A stretch of 64,000 nucleotides of DNA from Saprospiraceae bacterium (lineage in GTDB: Bacteria > Bacteroidota > Bacteroidia > Chitinophagales > Saprospiraceae), in the NCBI GenBank assembly GCA_016710625.1, contig JADJVK010000016.1, forward strand, positions 1 to 64,000, in the 5' to 3' direction. A program made the translations under genes and the position numbers. Every line of letters starts with the position of its first letter. Positions within the stretch are counted from its first letter, which is position 1. Below, piece by piece: positions 1 through 8,925 of the stretch. Under the pieces are notes generated by a model. The model was not told the origin of the DNA. It made no database searches and saw nothing but the letters and a program-made list of their open reading frames with translations.

Positions 1-501
1 AGAAATGATTCTTTTTCTTATTTTGGACATGCTACTGCCATAAAATCTGTACCTAACAAAGGTGAAATTTCTTGGATTGCTAACAATAGCATTGGTAAAG
101 TGCCAGAGGGTTATTACATTGGATTTGGTAATTATATAGATACATCTTGGATAGATTTAGAGTTTTGGGCATTTCGACGTGAAAATATTCTAATTAAATT
201 TAATCCATACCAAAAAGGTGAGCAAGTTATTTATGATGAAGAAAGGTTCAAATTGGACAGTACGGTTAATTATGCATTTTACCATATGTGGTTTGATGAT
301 TTTCATGATGGTAGTTGGCGTTTAGATACCAATCAAAAGAACTTTATAAATGTTTCTTCCATTGACACAGCCAATAAAGTAGTGGAAGGAGAGTTTAAAT
401 TACATTTTCTATTATCTAGAAAAAGTACAGTTCCTGGTGTTGTATATTCAGATAGTATTAATTTTAGATGTGGACACTTTAAATCCAAAATTTTTGATTA
501 G
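1..501 (+). CDS. Hypothetical protein, C-terminal part, truncated by window edge
   Basis: The reading frame is open from the first base of the window to a TAG at 499-501, so at least 166 residues of a longer protein are present and the start lies upstream. The visible part is rich in aromatic and polar residues, with alternating strand-like stretches such as GYYIGFGNYI and VVEGEFKLHFLL. The late segment (KVVEGEFKLHFLL, then a short tail with a single Cys) resembles the C-terminal strands of small Bacteroidota lipoproteins of the DUF6252 type, but this is a weak impression. No catalytic motif is seen. It is followed by 218 bases of AT-rich DNA before the next gene, so it probably ends its transcription unit. 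Confidence 0.6.
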   Translation, partial: RNDSFSYFGHATAIKSVPNKGEISWIANNSIGKVPEGYYIGFGNYIDTSWIDLEFWAFRRENILIKFNPYQKGEQVIYDEERFKLDSTVNYAFYHMWFDDFHDGSWRLDTNQKNFINVSSIDTANKVVEGEFKLHFLLSRKSTVPGVVYSDSINFRCGHFKSKIFD

Positions 502-719
502 CTACTGAATTCAATTAATATTTTTAAAAAAATATTGTAATATAAAGAAATTATTTCATATTTAAGTTCATGAATTTTATATATTTAATACTAAATCTTG
601 TGGTTTATTTTTAAAATATTATTCATATTTTATTTTTCAAATTGTCCAAAAAAAATAGAAAGAATACAAATTCAAATTTATAAATTCATTACTTTGTGTA
701 CTGATTAAAAAATCAACAT

Positions 720-1751
720 ATGAGAATATTTATTTTTCTAATAGTAGCAATTATTGAGTTTCCCTTATTTGGTCAGACTAAAATTGCCTTTGGATCCTGT
801 GGTAATCAGGTTGAACCGCAGCCAATCTTAGATGTTGTATTAAAGCATCATCCAGATTATTTTGTTTATTTGGGTGACAATATCTATTCAGACACCTACA
901 AACCAGAAGTTTTAGAGAAAAACTATGCAATCTTGGGTGAAAAACCTGAATTCCAAAGGTTGAAAAAAGGTGTTAAAAACATATTGGCTACCTGGGATGA
1001 CCATGATTATGGCTACAATGATATTGGAAGACATTATCCACTAAAAGATGTTTCTAAAAAACTATTTCTAAACTTTTGGGAGGTGCCAAAATCCGATGAA
1101 AGGTGGAGCAGAGAGGGCATTTACACTTCAAAATACTTCAAAGAAAATAATAGAATTATACAATTTATCGTATTGGACACCAGATATTTTAGGGATAATC
1201 TTCGAATCTATAGAGGAGAAAAAAATAGTGAAGACCGATATTTTTATCCCTTGGATTATTATCCACACAATACGCCAGATTCGACTTTATTGGGAGCTAA
1301 ACAATGGAAATGGCTTGAACAAGAATTATTGAAACCTGCGGATGTTCGCATTATCTGTAGTAGCACCCAATTCGGTATTGAATTCAATGGTTATGAGGCT
1401 TGGGCAAATTTTCCCTATGAACAACAAAAAATGATAGATTTAATTGCGAATACTAAAGCTGCAGGTGTGGTGTTTATTTCTGGAGATGTTCATTATGCTG
1501 AGATTTCGGTGATGAAACCAAAAAATACTTATCCACTTTACGATGTGACGGCTAGTGGTATCACCTCTACTTGGCATTTTGCAACTCCCAATAAAAACCG
1601 AATAGAAGGACCCGTTATGGAAAATCATTTTGGGATGATAACAATAGATTGGCAACCAAAAGACCCAGTGGTAAAAATGGAAATCTTCGATGTGAATGAC
1701 AATCAGCGAATAGAATATTCCATTCCATTAAGCACCTTAAATTTTAAATAA
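720..1751 (+). CDS. PhoD-like metallophosphatase, secreted
   Basis: This 343-residue protein belongs to the PhoD/alkaline phosphatase D metallophosphoesterase family. An N-terminal signal peptide of about 18 residues ends at FGQ. Family motifs follow: FGSCGNQ near residue 25, YLGDNIYSD (metal ligands) near residue 50, WDDHDYGYND near residue 92, VLDTRYFRD near residue 143, and SGDVHYAEIS near residue 254, which supplies late metal-binding histidines. It should hydrolyse phosphate mono- or diesters in the periplasm or outside the cell. The start at 720 gives the signal peptide directly. A near-consensus -7 box (TTACTTTG, 689-696) lies 23 bases upstream. It is a single gene, convergent with sucD across a shared terminator. 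The exact substrate cannot be told from the sequence. Confidence 0.88.
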   Translation: MRIFIFLIVAIIEFPLFGQTKIAFGSCGNQVEPQPILDVVLKHHPDYFVYLGDNIYSDTYKPEVLEKNYAILGEKPEFQRLKKGVKNILATWDDHDYGYNDIGRHYPLKDVSKKLFLNFWEVPKSDERWSREGIYTSKYFKENNRIIQFIVLDTRYFRDNLRIYRGEKNSEDRYFYPLDYYPHNTPDSTLLGAKQWKWLEQELLKPADVRIICSSTQFGIEFNGYEAWANFPYEQQKMIDLIANTKAAGVVFISGDVHYAEISVMKPKNTYPLYDVTASGITSTWHFATPNKNRIEGPVMENHFGMITIDWQPKDPVVKMEIFDVNDNQRIEYSIPLSTLNFK

Positions 1752-1787
1752 AAAAAACATCAGATAGAAACTACCTGATGTTTTTCA
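1752..1787. terminator. Bidirectional intrinsic terminator
   Basis: AAACATCAG and CTGATGTTT form a 9-bp stem around a short loop that can also pair TAG with CTA. A-runs precede it and T-runs follow, so it works on both strands. It sits between the convergent phosphatase gene and sucD. Confidence 0.8.
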
Positions 1788-1808
1788 AAAAATTATTGGG
1801 GAGGCAAA

Positions 1809-2681
1809 TTATTTCTTTAACGCCTCCAACATGGTTTTACCGATATGGGCAGGGGAGTGAACAACGTTTATACCACATTCTGCCATTATTCTCATTTTTG
1901 CTTCTGCTGTGTCGTCTGCACCGCCAATGATAGCACCTGCATGACCCATTTTTCTACCTTTTGGCGCAGTCTGACCAGCGATGAACCCAACAACTGGTTT
2001 GGTGCCATTTGCTTTAATCCACTTTGCTGCTTCAGCTTCAAGATTTCCGCCTATTTCACCAATCATCACGATTCCGTCTGTCTCATCATCTGCCATTAGC
2101 AATTGAACTGCATCTTTAGTGGTAGTTCCGATGATCGGGTCTCCACCGATGCCAATCGCTGTGCTAATGCCCAATCCAGCTTTTACTACTTGATCAGCTG
2201 CTTCATAAGTCAGCGTTCCAGACTTTGAAATGATGCCAATTCTACCTTTTTTGAACACAAAACCAGGCATGATACCTACTTTCGCTTCATCAGAAGTAAT
2301 AACTCCTGGGCAATTTGGACCGATTAAAGTGCAAGGAAACTGAGAAATATAAGCTTTTGCTTTGATCATATCTTGGATAGGAATACCTTCAGTGATACAT
2401 ACGATAACCTTAATCCCTGCCTCTGCTGCTTCCATGATGGCATCTGCAGCAAATGGTGGTGGCACAAAGATGATAGAAGTATCCGCTCCAGCTTTTTTCA
2501 CAGCTTCTTTCACAGTGTTGAAAACAGGTCTGTCCAAATGCAAAGTTCCTCCTTTTCCGGGAGTAACGCCTCCAACAACTGGAGTGCCGTAAGCAATCAT
2601 TTGTTCAGCATGGAAAGTACCTTCTTTTCCAGTAAATCCTTGAACGATTATTTTAGAGTTCTTATTGACTAATACTGACAT
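1809..2681 (-). CDS. sucD: Succinyl-CoA ligase subunit alpha
   Basis: This 290-residue protein is the CoA-binding, catalytic alpha subunit of succinyl-CoA synthetase, which interconverts succinyl-CoA and succinate with nucleotide triphosphate formation in the TCA cycle. The N-terminal Rossmann-like CoA-binding domain begins with IVQGFTGKEGTFHAEQMIAY. The phosphorylated active-site histidine is in GRKMGHAGAI (His247 by my count). Length matches the family (about 290). The beta subunit gene sucC is not adjacent in this window, unlike the arrangement in many bacteria. The next gene, divIC/ftsB-like, is 34 bases upstream in the same direction, and eno lies beyond, so the three may be cotranscribed. 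Confidence 0.96.
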   Translation of the reverse strand: MSVLVNKNSKIIVQGFTGKEGTFHAEQMIAYGTPVVGGVTPGKGGTLHLDRPVFNTVKEAVKKAGADTSIIFVPPPFAADAIMEAAEAGIKVIVCITEGIPIQDMIKAKAYISQFPCTLIGPNCPGVITSDEAKVGIMPGFVFKKGRIGIISKSGTLTYEAADQVVKAGLGISTAIGIGGDPIIGTTTKDAVQLLMADDETDGIVMIGEIGGNLEAEAAKWIKANGTKPVVGFIAGQTAPKGRKMGHAGAIIGGADDTAEAKMRIMAECGINVVHSPAHIGKTMLEALKK

Positions 2682-2715
2682 TGGCTAATTTTCTAAATAT
2701 TGGTTTTGTAATTGT

Positions 2716-3012
2716 TTATTCTTCCATGATGAAAACATCTTCATCGCTTTTGTGCATATAAAAATGTTCTCTTGCATATTTTTCTTTATTCGCTTCTAAG
2801 TCGCTTTTATCTTTCTTAATATCGTCTATTTGTTGCAGATAATAAGCCTTGTCTGTCTCTAATTTATTGATCACACTTTGCAATTTCCACTGGGTGTAGA
2901 AATCATTTTTGTCAAAAAATGCCATCCAAACAATAAAAACAAACAAAACTAAGCGATACTTGTTTTGCAGAAAATTGGGTAATTTGTTGTAAATCGATTT
3001 AAAAGGATTCAT
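2716..3012 (-). CDS. Septum formation initiator family protein (DivIC/FtsB-like)
   Basis: This 98-residue protein has the divisome FtsB/DivIC layout: a short cytoplasmic start, one membrane segment near residues 19-34 (LVLFVFIVWMAFF), then a coiled coil rich in Lys, Glu, Asp and Leu (about residues 40-78), and a short acidic end containing DEDVF. Proteins of this family link periplasmic and membrane divisome parts during septum assembly. In Bacteroidota the gene commonly sits beside enolase, as it does here (13 bases from eno). That context supports the call, since the family is poorly conserved in sequence. Confidence 0.85.
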   Translation of the reverse strand: MNPFKSIYNKLPNFLQNKYRLVLFVFIVWMAFFDKNDFYTQWKLQSVINKLETDKAYYLQQIDDIKKDKSDLEANKEKYAREHFYMHKSDEDVFIMEE

Positions 3013-3025
3013 AAAATATCGGTTT

Positions 3026-4321
3026 TTATTTCCCTAAATTTACTAAAAGTTTTTTGCCCAAATAAATGGCATTTTCGCCCAATTCTTCTTCTATTCGAAG
3101 CAATTGGTTGTATTTAGCGATCCTATCAGATCTTGAAGCAGAACCTGTTTTGATTTGTCCAGTATTCAAAGCTACCGCCAAATCCGCAATGGTAGTATCT
3201 TCAGTCTCACCTGAACGATGGCTCATAATAGAAGTATAGCCATTTCTCATTGCAAGATTCACCGCATCGATGGTCTCCGTTAAAGAGCCAATTTGGTTCA
3301 CTTTGATCAAAATAGAATTAGCGATACCTTCGTCAATACCCTTTCTCAATCGCTCTGTATTCGTCACAAACAAATCATCCCCAACCAATTGGATTCTTTT
3401 TCCGATAGATTCTGTTAGTTGTTTCCAACCCGTCCAATCATCCTCATGCAATCCATCTTCGATTGACAAAATTGGGTATCTTCTAGACCAATCCGCCCAA
3501 TAACTCACCATTTCTGATGAAGTCATTTCTCTATTGTCTGATTTATGGAAAATATATCTTTTTTTCTCTTCATTATAAAACTCAGAAGCTGCAGCGTCCA
3601 TCGCTATCATAATATCTTCACCTGGTCTGTAACCAGCAACTTCGATGGCTTGCAAAATTGTTTCGATGGCTTCTTCGTTGCTTTTGATGTTTGGAGCAAA
3701 TCCTCCTTCATCACCAACATTGGTAGAATATCCTTTTTTCTTTAGAACTGCTTTCAGATGATGAAAAACTTCTGTTCCCATTCTTAAACCTTCAGAAAAA
3801 AACTGTGCTCCCACAGGCATTATCATAAATTCTTGAAAATCAATGCTATTATCTGCATGACTTCCACCATTTAGGATATTCATCATCGGCACAGGGAGAG
3901 TGCAAGCATTCACACCACCAACATATCTGTATAAAGGAATTTCCAATTCTTCAGCTGCTGCTTTGGCAACTGCAAGAGAAACGCCCAAAATAGCATTAGC
4001 TCCTAGTTTAGATTTGTTTTTTGTACCATCCAAATCAATCATAATCTGATCGATATATCTTTGATCCGTACAATCCAAACCTAAAAGTTCTTCAGTAATT
4101 GGCTCAAGGACATTCTGACAAGCTTTCAATACACCTTTTCCCATGTATCTCGTTTTGTCATTATCTCTTAGCTCCACCGCTTCGTGTTTTCCAGTGGAAG
4201 CTCCTGATGGCACCGCCGCTCTACCTACACAACCATTTTCAGTGGTTACCTCCACCTCGATGGTCGGATTTCCTCTTGAATCCAGAATTTCTCTGGCATG
4301 AATATCAACTATTGTACTCAT
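3026..4321 (-). CDS. eno: Enolase (phosphopyruvate hydratase)
   Basis: This 431-residue enzyme converts 2-phosphoglycerate to phosphoenolpyruvate in glycolysis and is cytoplasmic. It begins with the family N-terminus IVDIHAREILDSRGNPTIEVE. The Mg-binding and catalytic segments are present: GGSHADNSIDFQEFMI near residue 152, STNVGDEGGFAPN near 200 (catalytic Glu), SIEDGLHEDDW, the signature ILIKVNQIGSLTET with the catalytic Lys, and SHRSGETED. Length is normal. A candidate promoter box lies 26 bases upstream of the start. The downstream genes divIC-like and sucD follow closely in the same direction. Confidence 0.98.
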   Translation of the reverse strand: MSTIVDIHAREILDSRGNPTIEVEVTTENGCVGRAAVPSGASTGKHEAVELRDNDKTRYMGKGVLKACQNVLEPITEELLGLDCTDQRYIDQIMIDLDGTKNKSKLGANAILGVSLAVAKAAAEELEIPLYRYVGGVNACTLPVPMMNILNGGSHADNSIDFQEFMIMPVGAQFFSEGLRMGTEVFHHLKAVLKKKGYSTNVGDEGGFAPNIKSNEEAIETILQAIEVAGYRPGEDIMIAMDAAASEFYNEEKKRYIFHKSDNREMTSSEMVSYWADWSRRYPILSIEDGLHEDDWTGWKQLTESIGKRIQLVGDDLFVTNTERLRKGIDEGIANSILIKVNQIGSLTETIDAVNLAMRNGYTSIMSHRSGETEDTTIADLAVALNTGQIKTGSASRSDRIAKYNQLLRIEEELGENAIYLGKKLLVNLGK

Positions 4322-4346
4322 AAGTACTTGTTTTATTAATTTAAGG

Positions 4347-4354
4347 CAAAGATA
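4347..4354 (-). promoter_or_regulatory. Candidate -7 box for eno
   Basis: CAAAGATA on the plus strand reads TATCTTTG on the minus strand, a full match to the Bacteroidota -7 consensus TAnnTTTG. A TTG that could serve as the -33 element is 14 bases further upstream, shorter than the usual spacing, so only the -7 box is firm. Confidence 0.5.
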
Positions 4355-4551
4355 TAAAAAATAGGAGGCAAACTTATGCTGGAACTTCTTTTTTTTCGGA
4401 TAATTAGTTATATTTCAAAAATGAAAATATGTTTCAAAAGCAAGCAGATTGTTTTAAGAAAAATGGGAGGAGGGAATTTGAATGAATAGGAGAATTGTAA
4501 AATTAGTAACTTTTAAATTCAATATATCATTGTATATTTATTGAGAAAATT

Positions 4552-5220
4552 CTAAAATTTATAATTTAGTGAAATATTTATTCCATAATAATCTGCTATT
4601 TTCACATCGAAATAACTCCAACCAGAGGACGAATTATCTGTTGTAGTTGAGATATTTATGTTTTTATAAAGTATTTTGTCCTTATAAAAAAAGGTATGCC
4701 TTGAATAAATTTCGAATCCAATAAATAAAGATTCGTGTAATCTTTGTTGAACATTCAAACCGATTTTAGGAAAAAAATAAGGTTTATTGTAGGTTTTAAT
4801 TGTCTGATTGACAATAGAATAATCAATAATTTCAAGTAATGGAACATTTGTAATACGGTAATTATGAATAGTAAACCCATATTCAATTTCAAAACTTGAA
4901 TTTCTTTTTTTCTTAAGTATTGACTTTCCTAAAACATCTACACTCAATATTCTTACTTTGTCTGTATGACTAAAAGAAAATGTATTAAGACTACTTGAAC
5001 CGAATATAAAGTAACTATATTTATTAACTACATAATCTAATTGAAGCCCAAGTCTAAATTTGTTATTTATGTTTCTAAAATAACCTAAACCAAAAGTATT
5101 GATTTTAGTCAATCTTTCTTCATTCATTGTATTTACACAATTTAAACTCAAGTCATTTTTCTGAGCTTTCAACCAAAATCCCAATAGCAAAAATAGGATG
5201 ATTATACTGAAATGTTTCAT
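4552..5220 (-). CDS. Putative outer-membrane beta-barrel protein
   Basis: This 222-residue protein starts with a clear signal peptide (MKHFSIIILFLLLGFWLKAQ). The mature part alternates polar and aromatic residues in short strands, for example FRLGLQLDYV, SSFEIEYGFTI and ESLFIGFEIYS, and ends in Phe (NISLNYKF), as expected of an outer-membrane barrel recognised by BAM. I do not recognise a specific family. It stands alone on the minus strand, 41 bases from the next minus-strand gene, which lies upstream and could be cotranscribed with it. The 230 bases between it and eno hold only AT-rich DNA and the eno promoter box. Confidence 0.6.
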   Translation of the reverse strand: MKHFSIIILFLLLGFWLKAQKNDLSLNCVNTMNEERLTKINTFGLGYFRNINNKFRLGLQLDYVVNKYSYFIFGSSSLNTFSFSHTDKVRILSVDVLGKSILKKKRNSSFEIEYGFTIHNYRITNVPLLEIIDYSIVNQTIKTYNKPYFFPKIGLNVQQRLHESLFIGFEIYSRHTFFYKDKILYKNINISTTTDNSSSGWSYFDVKIADYYGINISLNYKF

Positions 5221-5261
5221 AAATCTGCATATAATAAATTAGAAAATCTATCCAAGAGTTA

Positions 5262-6242
5262 TTATTTAATCCGCCATTTTTTATCCAACATCGGCAAATC
5301 CTTTTTGTATTGTTCGACGTCCCATTTTATTTTAAAATAACTTAAATAGGTTGACAAAGGCTCTAGCCCCACCTCTGCTCTTCTTTTATCCACATTATCA
5401 GGATCTTCCAAAGGTGAGACAATATATGCTTGAGTTATAGGGTCTTGCTCCACTTGGCTTCCATATATTTGCCTTTTTTGTTGACCCAAAGCAACTCTGT
5501 CTTCCAGTAAGGCGAGACTGCTACTTTCTGCTTTCCCATTTTTTACAGCTTCCCGCATCATCGGCAAATACTTTAATTGAGTAGTATGGTCGGCATGCTG
5601 AATGACCAAAAACAAAGTACTATTGCCTTCCTCCCCTATTTCTTCTTTTCCTAACCAACCGTATTGGTCCAGTATCGCCGTTACTTTCAATTTATTAGCA
5701 GCATCCTGCACAGCCATGATTTTCATAAGGCTTTTCACTTCTTTCGAATTCCAACCATATTTTTCATTTAGCTTACTAAATTCTAATCGATATTTTTGAT
5801 CCGACACCATTATCGTGTCCAAAATGGCAACTAATGGCTTATTTAAGTTCGCTTCAGCTTTACTTTTATTCGCTTTTATTTTTTCAATCAATAGATTCCA
5901 TCTTTTGTCACTTTGTAAAGTTTTCAAATCTGGATCATTAGCTATTTGGTTATAATTCTTATAATTGAATTGATCTGTAAGAATATTTAATTGAGAAAAT
6001 GCACTATCTGGGTTGGAAGCTAAAGACCAATTGCAAGCAGCATTGTACCGATCTCTTAGCTTAATTTTGGAGCCATACAATTCAAAAGCCTTTGAATAAT
6101 TTTCTGCAGCAATTTTGTAGTTTTTTTGATTATAAAGGGAGTCAGCAGCACTAATTAATTTTGAATATTCTTTTTGTACATCTTGACCAAATGCTAAATT
6201 AGTGCAAAGAAATAATACGAGGATGAATGCTTTTTGTAACAT
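5262..6242 (-). CDS. DUF6624 domain protein, secreted, TPR-like N-terminus
   Basis: This 326-residue protein has a signal peptide ending at FGQ. A tetratricopeptide-like N-terminal half follows (about residues 28-125, with YNQKNYKIAAENYSKAFELY). The C-terminal DUF6624 domain (about 135-320) carries the usual conserved pieces: LNEKYGWNSKEV, ILDQYGWLGKEEIG, VIQHADHTTQLKYLPMM and EDRVALGQQKRQIYG. The biochemical role of DUF6624 is unknown; in Bacteroidota it occurs in exported proteins. The divergent gene at 6473 has the same TPR-to-DUF6624 arrangement behind an OmpA domain, so the two may be functionally related. Confidence 0.8.
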   Translation of the reverse strand: MLQKAFILVLFLCTNLAFGQDVQKEYSKLISAADSLYNQKNYKIAAENYSKAFELYGSKIKLRDRYNAACNWSLASNPDSAFSQLNILTDQFNYKNYNQIANDPDLKTLQSDKRWNLLIEKIKANKSKAEANLNKPLVAILDTIMVSDQKYRLEFSKLNEKYGWNSKEVKSLMKIMAVQDAANKLKVTAILDQYGWLGKEEIGEEGNSTLFLVIQHADHTTQLKYLPMMREAVKNGKAESSSLALLEDRVALGQQKRQIYGSQVEQDPITQAYIVSPLEDPDNVDKRRAEVGLEPLSTYLSYFKIKWDVEQYKKDLPMLDKKWRIK

Positions 6243-6278
6243 ATAAAAATGTTTTTTTGAAAATTAAAAATCTGTGTT

Positions 6279-6286
6279 CAAAAATA
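6279..6286 (-). promoter_or_regulatory. Candidate -7 box for the DUF6624 gene
   Basis: CAAAAATA on the plus strand reads TATTTTTG on the minus strand, fitting TAnnTTTG, and lies 36 bases upstream of the start codon. No -33 TTG is seen at normal spacing. Confidence 0.4.
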
Positions 6287-6472
6287 AGTTATTTTTTTAT
6301 AAAAATTGCTTTCTTTATAAAATAATTATTAGCAAAAATAGTTTTTAGAAATAAGCATTAATTTGTAAAATAATTTTATTTAATCTATTTAACTACAATG
6401 CAATAAGCTGTTAATTTTTTCGTCATTTTATTTCAAAAAAGTATTTATTTCACCAATACAAACATTTATATA

Positions 6473-8354
6473 ATGCAATCAAATTCGCTATTTTTATTTT
6501 TCTTCTTAACTCCATATTTTTGTTTTTCACAAAATCTTGTATCTAATTCGAGTTTTGAAACCGTAACTTTTTATGAAAATAATTTGGATGCGTCAAAATT
6601 CGAAAATCGCACTGCTAAGTTTGATAATTGGGAGATTTGGCATGCTGGTACATACTGTAATTGCCAGCATAAATACTTGAAAATCAACAAATATTTGGAT
6701 TCTTATTGCAAGACAGATCTATACACTCCAAAAGATGGATGTAATATGATGGGGATGATTTATCAGGTATGTAGGACAAACGAAATAGGGCAGGTTACAA
6801 AAAATTGCTCTAATTATATTTATACAAAACTAAAACAACCCCTTGATGTAGGGAGCATATATCGAATAAGTGTATGGTTTTATTTGCCATCCGACCAAAT
6901 AAATGATAAATCACTACCCAATCAAATTGGTATCGCTTTTTATAGAGACAAACCCATTTTTTATAGGGAAGATATGTTTCCAAATCAACCATTTTTGAAC
7001 TATTCAGTGGAATATAATCGGTGGTTCGAACAGGTTTGGTACATACGACCAACCTGTAATTTGAATTATTTGATGCTGGGTGTTTTTCAAAGTGAAAATT
7101 GGGCAGGTAAGATGGGCAGTAAAGTTGAATCCACTTATTATTATATTGATGATATTCATGTTGAAAAAGTGCTATCGGATAGTTTGAATAAAAATATCCC
7201 CATCACCTATTGTAAAGAAAAAGAGCATATACCCTATCCAAAAATTACAGAAACCAATTCACTTTCAATTTACTATGAACCCAATAGTGATGTAATTAAT
7301 GATTCGATGTTTTATGCATTAGATTCCGTAGGAACTTATATGAAAAGATTCCCAAAGAGTATTTTTAATATCGTAGGGCATACGGATGATGTGGGAGTAA
7401 TCATCAAGAACTTTCCAATGCAAGATGCTTTTCAGTTAGGAATTATTTGGTCAAGAAATTTAAAATCAACCCAATCAGGCTTGTCATTCAAGGGGTTGGA
7501 AATAATGACCCAATTTCGAGTGATAAATCTGATGCTGCAAGAAGAGCTGAAAGAAGAGTAGATATATTTTTGTCAAGACAATTGAGTATCGAGAACATTT
7601 ACTATAGAAATGCCATCAATTATACAAAAAATGAAAAGTTTGATTCTGCTTTTGTTTTTCTTTATGAATGGGCAAAAATGGCACCGAAGAAATCTTGGAT
7701 TTCCGCTTTATTTGATACCCGATTAGAGCCGCTACATTTTCAAAACCAGTGGGAAAAGTTCAAAGAAAAATTATAAAATCATATAAAAATAATTTTGAAT
7801 TCAAGTTGGATTCCCTCAAAAATGAGGAAAGCAGATATAGAAATTTGGAATATCATTTAGAGCATTTGACAAGCTTAGTTGGTGAGCAAGATTCCTTTGA
7901 GTTTCATTTCCCGATGATTACTCAAAATCAGTGGGACAGCCTTGATAATCAAAATATTAAGTGCTTAAATAATTTATTACAAACGAATCCTATCCCTACT
8001 GAAAAAGAATATGGAGAAGAATTGGCTGCTGTCCCTTTTTCAATTTTATCTCACTGTGTTGATGCCCAATTATTACAAAACTACTTACCAAAAATCAAAG
8101 AACTTTGTATGAATGGTGAATCCAAATGGATTTATTATGCAACTTTAATGGATAAATTAGATATGATTAAAAACGAACCGCAAGAATTTGGTTATCAGTA
8201 CGAAAGAATAAAAGGTACAAACTCTTACAAAAAATACAAACATATTGGATTGTCAGAAATGAATAAAAATAGAGAAAAATATGGCTTAGAAATATTAAAC
8301 AACAAAGAGCTTAATGAAATCAAATCCTTTATTTTTACCCATTTAAAAAATTAA
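6473..8354 (+). CDS. OmpA-domain plus DUF6624-like secreted protein, two frameshifts
   Basis: Repaired, this gene encodes about 627 residues. A signal peptide ends at CFSQ. Residues about 20-245 form a jelly-roll-like region (LVSNSSFETVTF at its start). An OmpA peptidoglycan-binding domain follows, with FNIVGHTDDVG, then LSNAR, then RRAERRVDIFL. A TPR-like stretch (FDSAFVFLYEW) leads into a DUF6624-like C-terminus (residues about 440-627). The frame breaks at the AA at 7399-7400, where one more A restores VNHQELSNAR, and at the five A at 7766-7770, where one more A joins KFKEK to IIKSYK. Both look like sequencing deletions. The OmpA domain suggests anchoring to peptidoglycan from the outer membrane. 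Confidence 0.75.
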
Positions 8355-8371
8355 TCTCAAATAAATTTATA

Positions 8372-8838
8372 ATGAAATTACCAATATAAGAACTATCAAA
8401 TCTTTATAATTTTCTATTTGATATTGGTTTGTTATTCATTAATAGGAAGTCAAATAATTGATTTAGGAAATAATTATCAAGATATTTTGGCTAGTAAAAG
8501 CACCTTCGAAATAATACTACTATTATTTCTTTTTGGAACTATAGAAACATTGATAGCTCAAAGTCTGATATCAGAAATTGTAACGATAATTGTTATCCAA
8601 TAAATATAAAAAAACTATGATATATCTTGTTTCAACAATTGCATTTGCATTCATGCATTATGACAACAATGTAAACAATCCATTTTTATTTGTATCAATT
8701 CAATTATTACCTGGTTGGTTATTCATTAGCTATTATCAATTGAGTAGAAAAATAAGCATCATTCAAGCAATACTACGAACTAGTTTACTACATATATCAA
8801 CTAATATTTCGATATTTTTGATTTCAAAACTTCTGTAA
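8372..8838 (+). CDS. CPBP-like intramembrane protease fragment, frameshifted
   Basis: Repaired, this gives about 154 residues with three or four hydrophobic segments. The C-terminal half shows the CPBP (Abi/CAAX protease) pattern FxxxH (FAFMH) and a later HxxxN (HISTN). The expected EExxxR motif is degraded to ETLIAQ, so catalytic activity is doubtful. The frame is broken near 8387 (one extra T after MKLPI) and near 8588 (one extra A), both of which can be repaired by removing one base. It follows the OmpA/DUF6624 gene by 17 bases and ends before a strong terminator. It could be a decayed gene or an immunity-type membrane protein; I cannot tell which. Confidence 0.5.
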
Positions 8839-8848
8839 TTCCCAATAA

Positions 8849-8888
8849 AAAAGAGGCTGCCTTTTTTAGGAGACAGCCTCTTGTTTTT
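8849..8888. terminator. Bidirectional intrinsic terminator
   Basis: AAGAGGCTG pairs with CAGCCTCTT with a 17-base interior (tips CC and GG may add to the loop), with A-run upstream and TTGTTTTTT downstream. It lies between the convergent CPBP-like gene and fusA and serves both. Confidence 0.85.
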
Positions 8889-8925
8889 TATGCTTATACA
8901 GGTGTTTTACCTGAAGAATTGTGTT

